A DNA stretch of 64,000 nucleotides, from the NCBI RefSeq assembly GCF_024171995.1, contig NZ_JAMTCT010000006.1, positions 62,001 to 126,000 on the forward strand. Reading direction: 5' to 3'. The translations under genes were made by a program, and so were the position numbers. The first letter of the stretch is position 1, and each line of letters opens with the position of its first letter. Of this stretch, positions 37,329-44,755 are shown one piece after another. Below the pieces are notes generated by a model that was given only the letters and a program-made list of their open reading frames with translations, was not told where the DNA came from and did not search any database. The stretch comes from Promicromonospora umidemergens (GTDB lineage: Bacteria > Actinomycetota > Actinomycetes > Actinomycetales > Cellulomonadaceae).

Positions 37329-38666
37329 ATGACTCAGCCCCAGTGGTCGTTCGAGACCCGCCAGATCCACGCCGGCCAGGAGGTGGACCCCACCACGGGA
37401 TCCCGCGCCCTGCCGATCTACCAGACCACGTCGTTCGTCTTCCCCGACGCCGAGGTCGCCGCCGACCGGTTCGCCCTCAAGGACCTCGGCCCCATCTACA
37501 CCCGCATCGGCAACCCGACGACGCAGGTGGTCGAGGACCGGATCGCGAGCCTCGAGGGCGGCGTCGGCGCGCTCCTGGTGGCGTCGGGCCAGGCGGCCGG
37601 CTCCATCGCTCTCCTCAACCTCGCGCAGGCGGGCGACCACATCGTCGCCTCCGCGAGCCTCTACGGCGGCACGTACAACCTGCTCCACCACACTCTGCCG
37701 AAGTTCGGCATCGAGACCACGTTCGTCAACGACCCGCACGACCTGGACGCATGGCGCGCCGCCGTCCGGCCGAACACGAAGGCGTTCTTCGGCGAGACCA
37801 TCCCGAACCCGCGCTCCGACGTGCTCGACATCGAGGGCATCGCGGCGGCGGCGCACGAGGCCGGCATCCCGCTGATCGTCGACAACACCGTCGCGACGCC
37901 GTACCTGATCCGCCCCTTCGAGCACGGTGCCGACTTCGTGGTGCACTCGGCGACCAAGTACCTGGGCGGTCATGGCACCACGATCGGCGGCGTGATCGTC
38001 GACGGCGGCCGGTTCGACTTCGCCGCCGACCCGGACCGCTTCCCCGGTTTCAACACGCCGGACCCGAGCTACAACGGCCTGGTCTTCGCGCGCGACCTCG
38101 GCGTCGGCTCGGCGCTGGGGGCGAACCTCGCGTTCATCCTCAAGGCACGGGTCCAGCTCCTGCGGGACCTCGGTGCGGCGATCTCACCGTTCAACGCCTT
38201 CCTCCTGGCCCAGGGCATCGAGACGCTGTCGCTGCGGATCGAGCGACACGTCGCCAACGCGCAGCACGTCGCCGAGTGGCTGGAAGCACGGGACGACGTC
38301 GGCACGGTCCACTACGCGGGCCTGCCGAGCTCGCCCTGGCACACGAACGCGCAGAAGTACGCGCCGAAGGGTGCCGGCGCCGTGCTCGCCTTCGAGCTCG
38401 ATGGTGGTGCCGATGCCGGGAAGGCCTTCGTGTCGGCCCTGGAGCTGCACTCCAACGTGGCGAACATCGGCGACGTCCGGTCGCTCGTGATCCACCCGGC
38501 CTCCACCACCCACTCGCAGCTCACGGCCGAGGAGCAGGCGCTGTCGGGGGTCACCCCCGGGCTCGTCCGCCTCGCCGTCGGCCTGGAGAACGTGGAGGAC
38601 ATCCTCGCCGACCTGGAGCTGGGCTTCACCGCGGCCAAGGGCCTCCTGGGCGAGGAGACCAAGTAG
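37329..38666 (+). CDS. metY: O-acetylhomoserine sulfhydrylase
   Basis: The 445-residue PLP enzyme of the Cys/Met metabolism family makes homocysteine from O-acetylhomoserine and sulfide. The PLP lysine is Lys210 (SATKYLGGHGTTIGG), with YTRIGNPT and SGQAAG upstream. GGAG precedes ATG 37329. metX follows 71 bases later and supplies its substrate. The Cys/Met leader suggests feedback by sulfur amino acid supply. Confidence 0.96.
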   Translation: MTQPQWSFETRQIHAGQEVDPTTGSRALPIYQTTSFVFPDAEVAADRFALKDLGPIYTRIGNPTTQVVEDRIASLEGGVGALLVASGQAAGSIALLNLAQAGDHIVASASLYGGTYNLLHHTLPKFGIETTFVNDPHDLDAWRAAVRPNTKAFFGETIPNPRSDVLDIEGIAAAAHEAGIPLIVDNTVATPYLIRPFEHGADFVVHSATKYLGGHGTTIGGVIVDGGRFDFAADPDRFPGFNTPDPSYNGLVFARDLGVGSALGANLAFILKARVQLLRDLGAAISPFNAFLLAQGIETLSLRIERHVANAQHVAEWLEARDDVGTVHYAGLPSSPWHTNAQKYAPKGAGAVLAFELDGGADAGKAFVSALELHSNVANIGDVRSLVIHPASTTHSQLTAEEQALSGVTPGLVRLAVGLENVEDILADLELGFTAAKGLLGEETK

Positions 38667-38737
38667 CAGCGATGTGACGTCGCCGTCCGCGCCGGGGCCA
38701 GGCCCCGAGCTCACCACACCGAGCCGCAGGAGACACC

Positions 38738-40024
38738 ATGGCCATCACCACCCCGAGGGCCCCGCACGACGCGCCGGACCAACCGGTCCGCTCGGTGCTC
38801 GTGCCCTTCCCTGCGCCGGACGGCGCGCACGGCGGGGACGGCGGCGCACCACCGAGCCCCGCCGACCCGGTGCAGACCTCACGCTCCCGCAGCAAGCCGC
38901 CGGTGCCCGCGAGCGGTGCGTGGCACGAGGGCGACGACCCGGGGCACCGGCTGTTCGCCGACGTCGGCGCGTTCGACCTGGAGGCGGGCGGTCGCCTGCC
39001 CGCCGTGCGTGTGGCCTACGAGACCTGGGGCACCCTGAACGCCGACGGCTCCAACGCCGTGCTGGTGCTGCACGCCCTGACGGGCGACTCGCACGTGACC
39101 GGTGCCGCGGGCCCTGGCCACGTGACCGACGGCTGGTGGGGCGAGACGGTCGGCCCCGGCAAGCCCATCGACACCGACCGGTACTTCGTGGTGGCGCCCA
39201 ACGCGCTCGGTGGCTGTCAGGGCACGACCGGCCCCTCCTCCATCGCCCAGGACGGGCGGCCGTGGGGTGGGCGGTTCCCGTACATCACGACGCGCGACCA
39301 GGTGGCCGTGGAGATCGCGCTGTCCGACGAGCTCGGGATCCGGTCGTGGGAGCTGGTGGTCGGCGCGTCGATGGGCGGGCTGCGCGTGCTCGAGTGGGCG
39401 CTGCTCGGGCCCGAGGCCGGCATCGAGGTGCGGAACGTGGCTGCCATCGCCACGACCGCCCAGACCGGGGGCGACCAGATCGCGTGGGCGCACCCGCAGC
39501 TCGCCGCGATCCGCGTGGACCCTCGCTTCCGGGACGGCGACTACTACTCGGCCGCCGACGACGACGGCCCGCACACCGGTCTGGGCATCGCCCGGCAGAT
39601 CGCCCACACCACGTACCGCACGGGCTACGAGCTGGACCAGCGCTTCGGTCGGCTGCCGCAGGGTGGCGAGGATCCGTTCGCGGGCGGCCGGTTCGCCGTG
39701 CAGTCGTACCTCGAGCACCACGGCGACAAGCTCGTCCGGCGGTTCGACGCCAACTCCTACTTGGTTCTCACCGAGTCGATGCTGTCGCACGACCTGGGGC
39801 GCGACCGCGGCGGCGTCGAGGCGGCGCTCAGCCAGATCACCGCTCGGGCGCTCGTGGTTGCGGTGGACAGCGACCGGCTGTTCCCGCCCGCGCAGTCCGC
39901 GCGGCTCGCCCAGTGGATACCGCAGGCGGAGTCGCTGCGGATCGTCACCAGCGACGTGGGCCACGACGGGTTCCTGGTCGAGGCCGACCAGATCGGTCCC
40001 ATGGTGAGTGAGTTCCTCGGGTAA
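38738..40024 (+). CDS. metX: Homoserine O-acetyltransferase
   Basis: This alpha/beta-hydrolase-fold enzyme acetylates homoserine. The nucleophile is Ser211 (GASMGGLRVLEW), the Asp is in VAVDSDRLFPP and the His is in DVGHDGFLVE. NALGGCQGTTGP and HALTGDSH are conserved. CAGGAG lies five bases before ATG 38738. About 60 low-complexity residues precede the usual start of the fold; no better internal start is seen. It forms an operon with metY. Confidence 0.95.
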   Translation: MAITTPRAPHDAPDQPVRSVLVPFPAPDGAHGGDGGAPPSPADPVQTSRSRSKPPVPASGAWHEGDDPGHRLFADVGAFDLEAGGRLPAVRVAYETWGTLNADGSNAVLVLHALTGDSHVTGAAGPGHVTDGWWGETVGPGKPIDTDRYFVVAPNALGGCQGTTGPSSIAQDGRPWGGRFPYITTRDQVAVEIALSDELGIRSWELVVGASMGGLRVLEWALLGPEAGIEVRNVAAIATTAQTGGDQIAWAHPQLAAIRVDPRFRDGDYYSAADDDGPHTGLGIARQIAHTTYRTGYELDQRFGRLPQGGEDPFAGGRFAVQSYLEHHGDKLVRRFDANSYLVLTESMLSHDLGRDRGGVEAALSQITARALVVAVDSDRLFPPAQSARLAQWIPQAESLRIVTSDVGHDGFLVEADQIGPMVSEFLG

Positions 40025-40052
40025 CCATCCTGCGTTCCGGCGGCGCCAGGAC

Positions 40053-40058
40053 TAGCGT
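40053..40058 (+). promoter_or_regulatory. -10 box of a leaderless promoter (VOC gene)
   Basis: TAGCGT is followed by six bases and the ATG at 40065; no ribosome site is present. Confidence 0.5.
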
Positions 40059-40064
40059 GGCCGT

Positions 40065-40490
40065 ATGGCAAAGCTCAATCCGTACCTCAGCTTCAGGTCC
40101 GAGGCCAAGGCTGCCCTGGACTTCTACCAGTCCGTGCTCGGCGGTGAGCTCGACGTCAGCACCTTCGGTGGCACCCCGATGGAGGGGATGCCCACACCCG
40201 ACGAGGACAAGGATCTCGTCATGCACGGGCAGCTCGACACCCCGGGCGGCCTCACGATCATGGCGTCGGACACGCCGTCGTTCATGGAGTACGTGGCGCC
40301 CTCAGCTGGCGTCACCGTCGCCCTGACCGGCGGACCCGACGACCACGACTACATCAAGGGCGCCTACGAGAAGCTGTCCGACGGCGCGACGCCGGGTCAG
40401 CCGTTCGAGCTCGCACCGTGGGGCGACTACTACGGGCAGCTCACCGACAGGTTCGGCATCTCCTGGATGTTCGACGTCGCCGCCAAGTGA
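40065..40490 (+). CDS. VOC/PhnB-like glyoxalase-fold protein
   Basis: The 141-residue protein matches the PhnB-like branch of the vicinal oxygen chelate fold: NPYLSFRSEAKAALDFYQSV (20 residues) at the start, then MHGQLDTPGGLTIMASD and a C-terminal WGDYYGQLTDRFGISWMF. Proteins of this branch often lack a known reaction. It is 40 bases downstream of metX but probably has its own promoter. Confidence 0.85.
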   Translation: MAKLNPYLSFRSEAKAALDFYQSVLGGELDVSTFGGTPMEGMPTPDEDKDLVMHGQLDTPGGLTIMASDTPSFMEYVAPSAGVTVALTGGPDDHDYIKGAYEKLSDGATPGQPFELAPWGDYYGQLTDRFGISWMFDVAAK

Positions 40491-40514
40491 CCTGCCGGCC
40501 GGTCCCGGGTCGGT

Positions 40515-40520
40515 TAGGGT
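40515..40520 (+). promoter_or_regulatory. -10 box of a leaderless promoter (dehydrogenase gene)
   Basis: TAGGGT is followed by six bases and the ATG at 40527. Confidence 0.5.
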
Positions 40521-40526
40521 CGCCGC

Positions 40527-41486
40527 ATGCTTGCCGCCTACGTGACCAGCTTCTCGCCCGACAGCCCGCTCGACGGCCTGGAGGTGGGTGACCGCCCCGA
40601 ACCGGACGCCGTGGAGCACTGGACCACGGTGGACGTGCGAGCCGCGAGCCTGAACCACCACGACCTCTGGTCGCTGCGCGGGGTGGGCCTGAAGGAGCAG
40701 CAGCTCCCGATGATCCTCGGCACCGACGCAGCGGGCGTGACGCCGGACGGCACGGAGGTGATCGTGCACGGCGTCATCGGGGCCGACGGCCACGGCGTCG
40801 GGCCGAAGGAACCGCGCTCGCTGCTCTCGGAGCGCTACCAGGGCACCCTCGCCGAGCGGGTGTCGGTGCCGACGGCGAACCTCGTGCCCAAGCCCGCTGA
40901 GCTCACGTTCGAAGAGGCGGCGTGCCTGCCGACGGCCTGGCTCACCGCGTACACCATGCTCTTCACGGCGGGCGGCCTCACTCCGGGCGACCGCGTGCTC
41001 GTGCAGGGTGCGGGCGGAGGGCTCGCGACGGCGGCGGTCACCCTGGGTGCGGCGGCCGGCCTGGAGGTCTGGGTGACGTCACGCTCCGCCGAGAAGCGGG
41101 AGCGGGCCGTCGCCCTGGGGGCGGCGGGCGCCGTCGAGACGGGCGCGCGCCTGCCTGCCCGCGTCGACGCAGTGCTGGAGTCGGTGGGCCAGGCGACGTG
41201 GGCCCACTCGATCCGCTCGGTGCGGCCCGGCGGCTCGGTGCTGGTCTGCGGTGCCACGTCGGGTGACGCTCCCCCCGCCGAGCTGACCCGCATCTTCTTC
41301 CAGGAGCTCCGCGTCCAGGGCGTCACGATGGGCTCGCGGGACGACCTCGGCGCGCTCGCCCGGTTCTGCGCCCGCACGGGTGTGCGCCCGGTGATCGACG
41401 CCGTGGTCCCGCTCGCCGAGGCCGCCGAAGGCCTGGCCCGGCTGGACCGGGGCGACCAGTTCGGCAAGGTGGCCGTCCGGCCCTGA
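40527..41486 (+). CDS. Medium-chain dehydrogenase/reductase (quinone-oxidoreductase type)
   Basis: The 319-residue protein has the GroES-like N-terminal domain (NHHDLWSLRGVG, LGTDAAGV) and a Rossmann domain with GAGGGLATAAVTLG. The structural-zinc Cys cluster is absent, which fits the zinc-free NADPH:quinone reductase-like branch. The substrate is unknown. It ends 23 bases before a strong terminator. Confidence 0.85.
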   Translation: MLAAYVTSFSPDSPLDGLEVGDRPEPDAVEHWTTVDVRAASLNHHDLWSLRGVGLKEQQLPMILGTDAAGVTPDGTEVIVHGVIGADGHGVGPKEPRSLLSERYQGTLAERVSVPTANLVPKPAELTFEEAACLPTAWLTAYTMLFTAGGLTPGDRVLVQGAGGGLATAAVTLGAAAGLEVWVTSRSAEKRERAVALGAAGAVETGARLPARVDAVLESVGQATWAHSIRSVRPGGSVLVCGATSGDAPPAELTRIFFQELRVQGVTMGSRDDLGALARFCARTGVRPVIDAVVPLAEAAEGLARLDRGDQFGKVAVRP

Positions 41487-41509
41487 GCCGTCCGCTCGTC
41501 CCGCGTGTC

Positions 41510-41543
41510 AGACGCTCAGGTCACTCCGGTGACCTGAGCGTCT
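41510..41543 (+). terminator. Terminator after the oxidoreductase gene
   Basis: Arms 41510-41524 and 41529-41543 form a perfect 15-bp stem with a TCCG loop, followed by TGCTT. Confidence 0.85.
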
Positions 41544-41579
41544 TGCTTACAGGCCTGTCAGCGAATTCCAGCCAAACCC

Positions 41580-41609
41580 TTGACCGCTGGTCCGCCGGTC
41601 CGCGACAGT
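41580..41609 (+). promoter_or_regulatory. Candidate laminarinase promoter
   Basis: TTGACC (41580-41585) could be the -35 box, with GACAGT (41604-41609) as a weak -10 box at 18 nt. The operator palindrome starts five bases later. Confidence 0.4.
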
Positions 41610-41613
41610 GTCC

Positions 41614-41629
41614 GAGAGAGCGCTCTCTC
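41614..41629. promoter_or_regulatory. LacI-family operator upstream of the laminarinase gene
   Basis: GAGAGAGCGCTCTCTC is a perfect 16-bp palindrome with the central CG and GAGCGCTC core typical of LacI/CebR-family operators. It lies 45 bases before the laminarinase ATG, just after the putative -10 box, and a LacI-family regulator is encoded directly downstream of the enzyme. Confidence 0.7.
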
Positions 41630-41673
41630 ACTCTCGTCCATGTGCCAGTCCGACGTTCGAAGGAGCACGTCAC

Positions 41674-43362
41674 ATGCGCAGACACCTCCGCCTGCTCGCC
41701 GCCGGGGCCACCGCAGCCTCCCTCCTCGCCCTAGGAGCGTTTACCCAGGTCACCACGGCATCGGCCGCCGAAGAACCGCTCTCCCAGGGCCGGGCCGTCA
41801 CCACGTCCAGCGCCGAGTTCACCTGGAGCACCGGGGCCAACGCCGTCGACGGCGATCCAGGCACCCGCTGGTCCAGCACCTCCGCCGACGACCAGTGGAT
41901 CCGCGTCGACCTGGGCTCCGTGCAGTCCATCGACCAGGTGGTCCTCGACTGGGAGACGGCGTACGCGTCCGGCTACCGCATCGAGGTCTCCGACGACGGT
42001 GCCGGCTGGTCCACCATCCACTCGACCACCACCAGCACCGGCGGTGACGAGAACATCGACGTCGACGGCAGCGGACGCTACCTGCGCCTGTGGGTCACCG
42101 AACGGGCCACGCAGTGGGGCGTCTCCCTGTGGGAGCTGCAGGTCTTCGGGCCCGGCGGTGACACGCCGCCGACGGACACCGGGTCCCTCCTGTCCTTCAA
42201 CAAGGCAGGCAGCGCCTCCAGCTCGCAGAACGACGGCACGTGCTGGCTCTGCACCCCCGACAAGGCGTTCGACCTCGATCCAGCCAGCCGCTGGGCCGTG
42301 AGCCCTGACACCGGCTGGGTCGACGACGGCTGGATCGCCGTCGACCTCGGGGCCACCGCGCACATCAGCAGCGTGGTGCTGCAGTGGGACCCGGCGTTCG
42401 CCGCAGCCTTCGACATCGAGGTCTCGGCCGACGGTGCCGCCTGGCAGACCGTCCACTCGGTCACCGACGGTACCGGCTTCAAGCAGACCATCCCGCTGGA
42501 CGCCGACGGCCGCCACGTCCGCGTGCACCTGCGCGACCGGAGCGGCCCGTACGGGTACTCGCTGTGGGAGTTCCAGGTCTACGGAACGGGCGGCGCACCG
42601 ACGGCTCCCCCGGCCGAGCCCGCCGACCCGGACTTCGAGGACCTGGACCTCGTGTGGAACGACGAGTTCGACGGCCCGGCAGGTGCCCCGGCCGACGCCG
42701 CCAGATGGACCATCGACCCAGGGCTGCCGCAGAACAACGAGCAGCAGGTCTACACGCCCAGCGGCAACGGGTTCCACGACGGCCAGGGCAGCTTCGTGCT
42801 CGAGGCCCGGCAGGAGGAACGCGAGGGCAGGCAGTACACGTCGCACCGGATGAACACGTCGGGCACGTTCAACACGCAGTACGGCCGGTTCGAGGCCCGC
42901 GTGAAGGTACCGGAGGGCCGAGGGCTGTGGCCCGCGTTCTGGATGATGGGCTCCGACTTCCTGGAGGGCCGTCCGTGGCCGTACAACGGGGAGATCGACA
43001 TCATGGAGTTCATCGGACAGGACCCGACGAACGCCCACTCCACCCTGCACGCCCCCGCGTACAACGGCGCCGGTGGCCACGGCGGCTCGTACACGCTGCC
43101 CGACGGCTGGAAGATCTCGGACGGGTTCCACACCTGGGCCGCCGAGTGGGACAGCGAGGGCATCCAGTTCTCGCTCGACGGGCGGGACGTCTTCTACGCG
43201 GACAAGGACGAGGTGGAGTCCACCCGCGGCCCGTGGGTCTACGACCACGACTTCTACATGATCCTCAACCTCGCGGTCGGCGGTGACTGGCCCGGCCCGC
43301 CGGACGCGAGCACCCCCTTCCCGTCCCGCATGCTCGTGGACTACGTCCGCGTCTACCAGTAG
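41674..43362 (+). CDS. Secreted GH16 beta-1,3-glucanase (laminarinase) with two discoidin-like CBM domains
   Basis: The 562-residue precursor has a signal peptide (cleavage near residue 32, TASAAEE), two F5/8-type-C/CBM32-like domains (about 35-160 and 172-305; AVDGDPGTRWSS and WIAVDLG), and a GH16 domain (about 325-562). The catalytic motif GEIDIMEFIG (439-448) supplies nucleophile Glu440 and acid/base Glu445. It should cleave beta-1,3-glucans outside the cell. AAGGAG precedes ATG 41674; the ORF extends upstream through the operator and that part is not coding. Confidence 0.92.
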   Translation: MRRHLRLLAAGATAASLLALGAFTQVTTASAAEEPLSQGRAVTTSSAEFTWSTGANAVDGDPGTRWSSTSADDQWIRVDLGSVQSIDQVVLDWETAYASGYRIEVSDDGAGWSTIHSTTTSTGGDENIDVDGSGRYLRLWVTERATQWGVSLWELQVFGPGGDTPPTDTGSLLSFNKAGSASSSQNDGTCWLCTPDKAFDLDPASRWAVSPDTGWVDDGWIAVDLGATAHISSVVLQWDPAFAAAFDIEVSADGAAWQTVHSVTDGTGFKQTIPLDADGRHVRVHLRDRSGPYGYSLWEFQVYGTGGAPTAPPAEPADPDFEDLDLVWNDEFDGPAGAPADAARWTIDPGLPQNNEQQVYTPSGNGFHDGQGSFVLEARQEEREGRQYTSHRMNTSGTFNTQYGRFEARVKVPEGRGLWPAFWMMGSDFLEGRPWPYNGEIDIMEFIGQDPTNAHSTLHAPAYNGAGGHGGSYTLPDGWKISDGFHTWAAEWDSEGIQFSLDGRDVFYADKDEVESTRGPWVYDHDFYMILNLAVGGDWPGPPDASTPFPSRMLVDYVRVYQ

Positions 43363-43373
43363 GAAGTCTTCGA

Positions 43374-43430
43374 CGTGGGCGCGATCGTTGCGCCTGAAGC
43401 GGTCAGGAGGACACAACGATCGCGCCCACG
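43374..43430. repeat. Intergenic palindromic repeat, copy C
   Basis: CGTGGGCGCGATCGTTG (43374-43390) has an exact inverted copy at 43414-43430 around a 23-nt loop. The right arm shares 16 bases with copy A. It lies between the laminarinase stop and the LacI promoter, so it may end the first transcript. Confidence 0.78.
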
Positions 43431-43449
43431 ACGAACCGCGACGGCGGGG

Positions 43450-43455
43450 TATAAC
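43450..43455 (+). promoter_or_regulatory. -10 box of the LacI-family regulator promoter
   Basis: TATAAC is followed by six bases and the GTG at 43462, so the message is probably leaderless. Confidence 0.6.
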
Positions 43456-43461
43456 TGGCCG

Positions 43462-44514
43462 GTGCAGATGCAGCGTTCCGTGCGGCCCACACTGGAGGCC
43501 GTCGCCTCCGTCGCTGGGGTCTCCCGCGCCACCGTGTCGCGGGTGATCAACGAGGTGCCCACCGTTGACCCCGAGATCGTCGCGGTCGTGAGCCGGGCGA
43601 TCGAGCAGACCGGATACGTGCCGAACCTCGCGGCCCGGTCGCTCGTGACGCGACGCACCGGTTCGGTGGCCCTCGTGGTGTCGGAACCGCCGGAGCAGCG
43701 CTCACCGCTGCCCTTCCTGGAACGACTCTTCACCGATCCGTACGTAGGGCGGGTGACCGCCGGGGCGCAGGCCGTGCTGCGGCCCCGCGACATCCATCTC
43801 GCGATCATCCCTGCCGACCCTCCCACCCACGACCAGGTCGTGCGGTACGTGCGCCAGGGTCACGTCGACGGGGTCCTGCTCATCACGTCCAGCTCCACCG
43901 ACCCGTTGCCGGGCCGCCTGGCCGAGCTGGCGGTGCCGCTGGTGCTCTCGACCCGCACCACCGTGCCGGGCGTCGCGTGGGTCGACCTGGACCAGGCCGC
44001 AGGGGGTCGGCTCGCCGCCGAGCACCTGGCCGGTTCCGGCCGCACCCGGCTCGCGGTCGTCGCAGGACCGTCCGACGCACCGTTCGGGCACGCGCGGCTG
44101 CAGGGCTTCCTGGACGGGGTACGCGCCGCCGGGCTGCGCGAGCCCCAGGTTGTCGCCGCCGACTTCACCCGCCCCGGCGGTGAGGCCGCTGCCCGCGCGC
44201 TGCTGACGGCGGTGCCCGACGTCGACGGCGTCTTCGCAGCGAACGACCTCATGGCCGACGGCGTGTCCACGGCGCTCCGTACCGCCGGCCGGGACGTGCC
44301 GCGGGACGTCGCCGTCGTCGGGTTCGACGACTCGAGCGTCGCGGCGCAGGCCCACCCGCCGCTCACGACGGTGCGTCAGCCCGTCGAGGACATGTCGGGC
44401 GCCATGGCCCGGCTCCTGCTCGCGGCCCTCCGGCAGGCCGAGGAGCCGGACGCCGAGCCAGCCGGGCGCTCGGAGACGTTCATGCCCGAGCTCGTGGTGC
44501 GCGCGTCCGGCTGA
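43462..44514 (+). CDS. LacI-family transcriptional regulator
   Basis: The 350-residue protein has an N-terminal HTH (TLEAVASVAGVSRATVSRVI, 20 residues, then NEVPTVDPE) with hinge TGYVPNLAARSLVTRR, and a periplasmic-binding-protein-like sensor domain ending in GFDDSSVAAQAHPPLTTVRQ. It follows the laminarinase gene, whose promoter carries a LacI-type palindrome, so it most likely represses that gene until a glucan-derived sugar binds. GTG 43462 is used rather than the upstream frame because of the TATAAC box. Confidence 0.92.
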   Translation: MQMQRSVRPTLEAVASVAGVSRATVSRVINEVPTVDPEIVAVVSRAIEQTGYVPNLAARSLVTRRTGSVALVVSEPPEQRSPLPFLERLFTDPYVGRVTAGAQAVLRPRDIHLAIIPADPPTHDQVVRYVRQGHVDGVLLITSSSTDPLPGRLAELAVPLVLSTRTTVPGVAWVDLDQAAGGRLAAEHLAGSGRTRLAVVAGPSDAPFGHARLQGFLDGVRAAGLREPQVVAADFTRPGGEAAARALLTAVPDVDGVFAANDLMADGVSTALRTAGRDVPRDVAVVGFDDSSVAAQAHPPLTTVRQPVEDMSGAMARLLLAALRQAEEPDAEPAGRSETFMPELVVRASG

Positions 44515-44576
44515 CGGATATCGACAGGCTCGACCGGCGAGATGCCGACCGGCGGGTGCGACCGGCGGCGGCGGAA

Positions 44577-44754
44577 CTCAGGCTCTACTTGCATCGCGTG
44601 AGCTTGCGGTTCCGCTCCAGGCGCGTGCCTCGTTCCTCGGCCCGCACCCTGCGCTGCACCTCCGGCTCAGGCTCTACTTATATCGCCTGAGCCTGCGGTT
44701 CCGCTCCAGGCGCGTGCCTCGTTCCTCGGCCCGCACCCTGCGCTGCACCTCCGG
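44577..44754. repeat. 89-bp tandem direct repeat, two copies
   Basis: Copies 44577-44665 and 44666-44754 differ at four positions near their left ends; the last 60 bases are identical. The first letters of a third unit (CTCAGG) overlap the stop of the next gene at 44755-44760. On the minus strand the second copy contains GGCTCAGGC and GCCTGAGCC, a 9-bp hairpin that could end that gene. Read leftward in one frame each unit encodes an Arg/Glu-rich peptide, probably by chance. Confidence 0.85.
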
Positions 44755-44755
44755 C

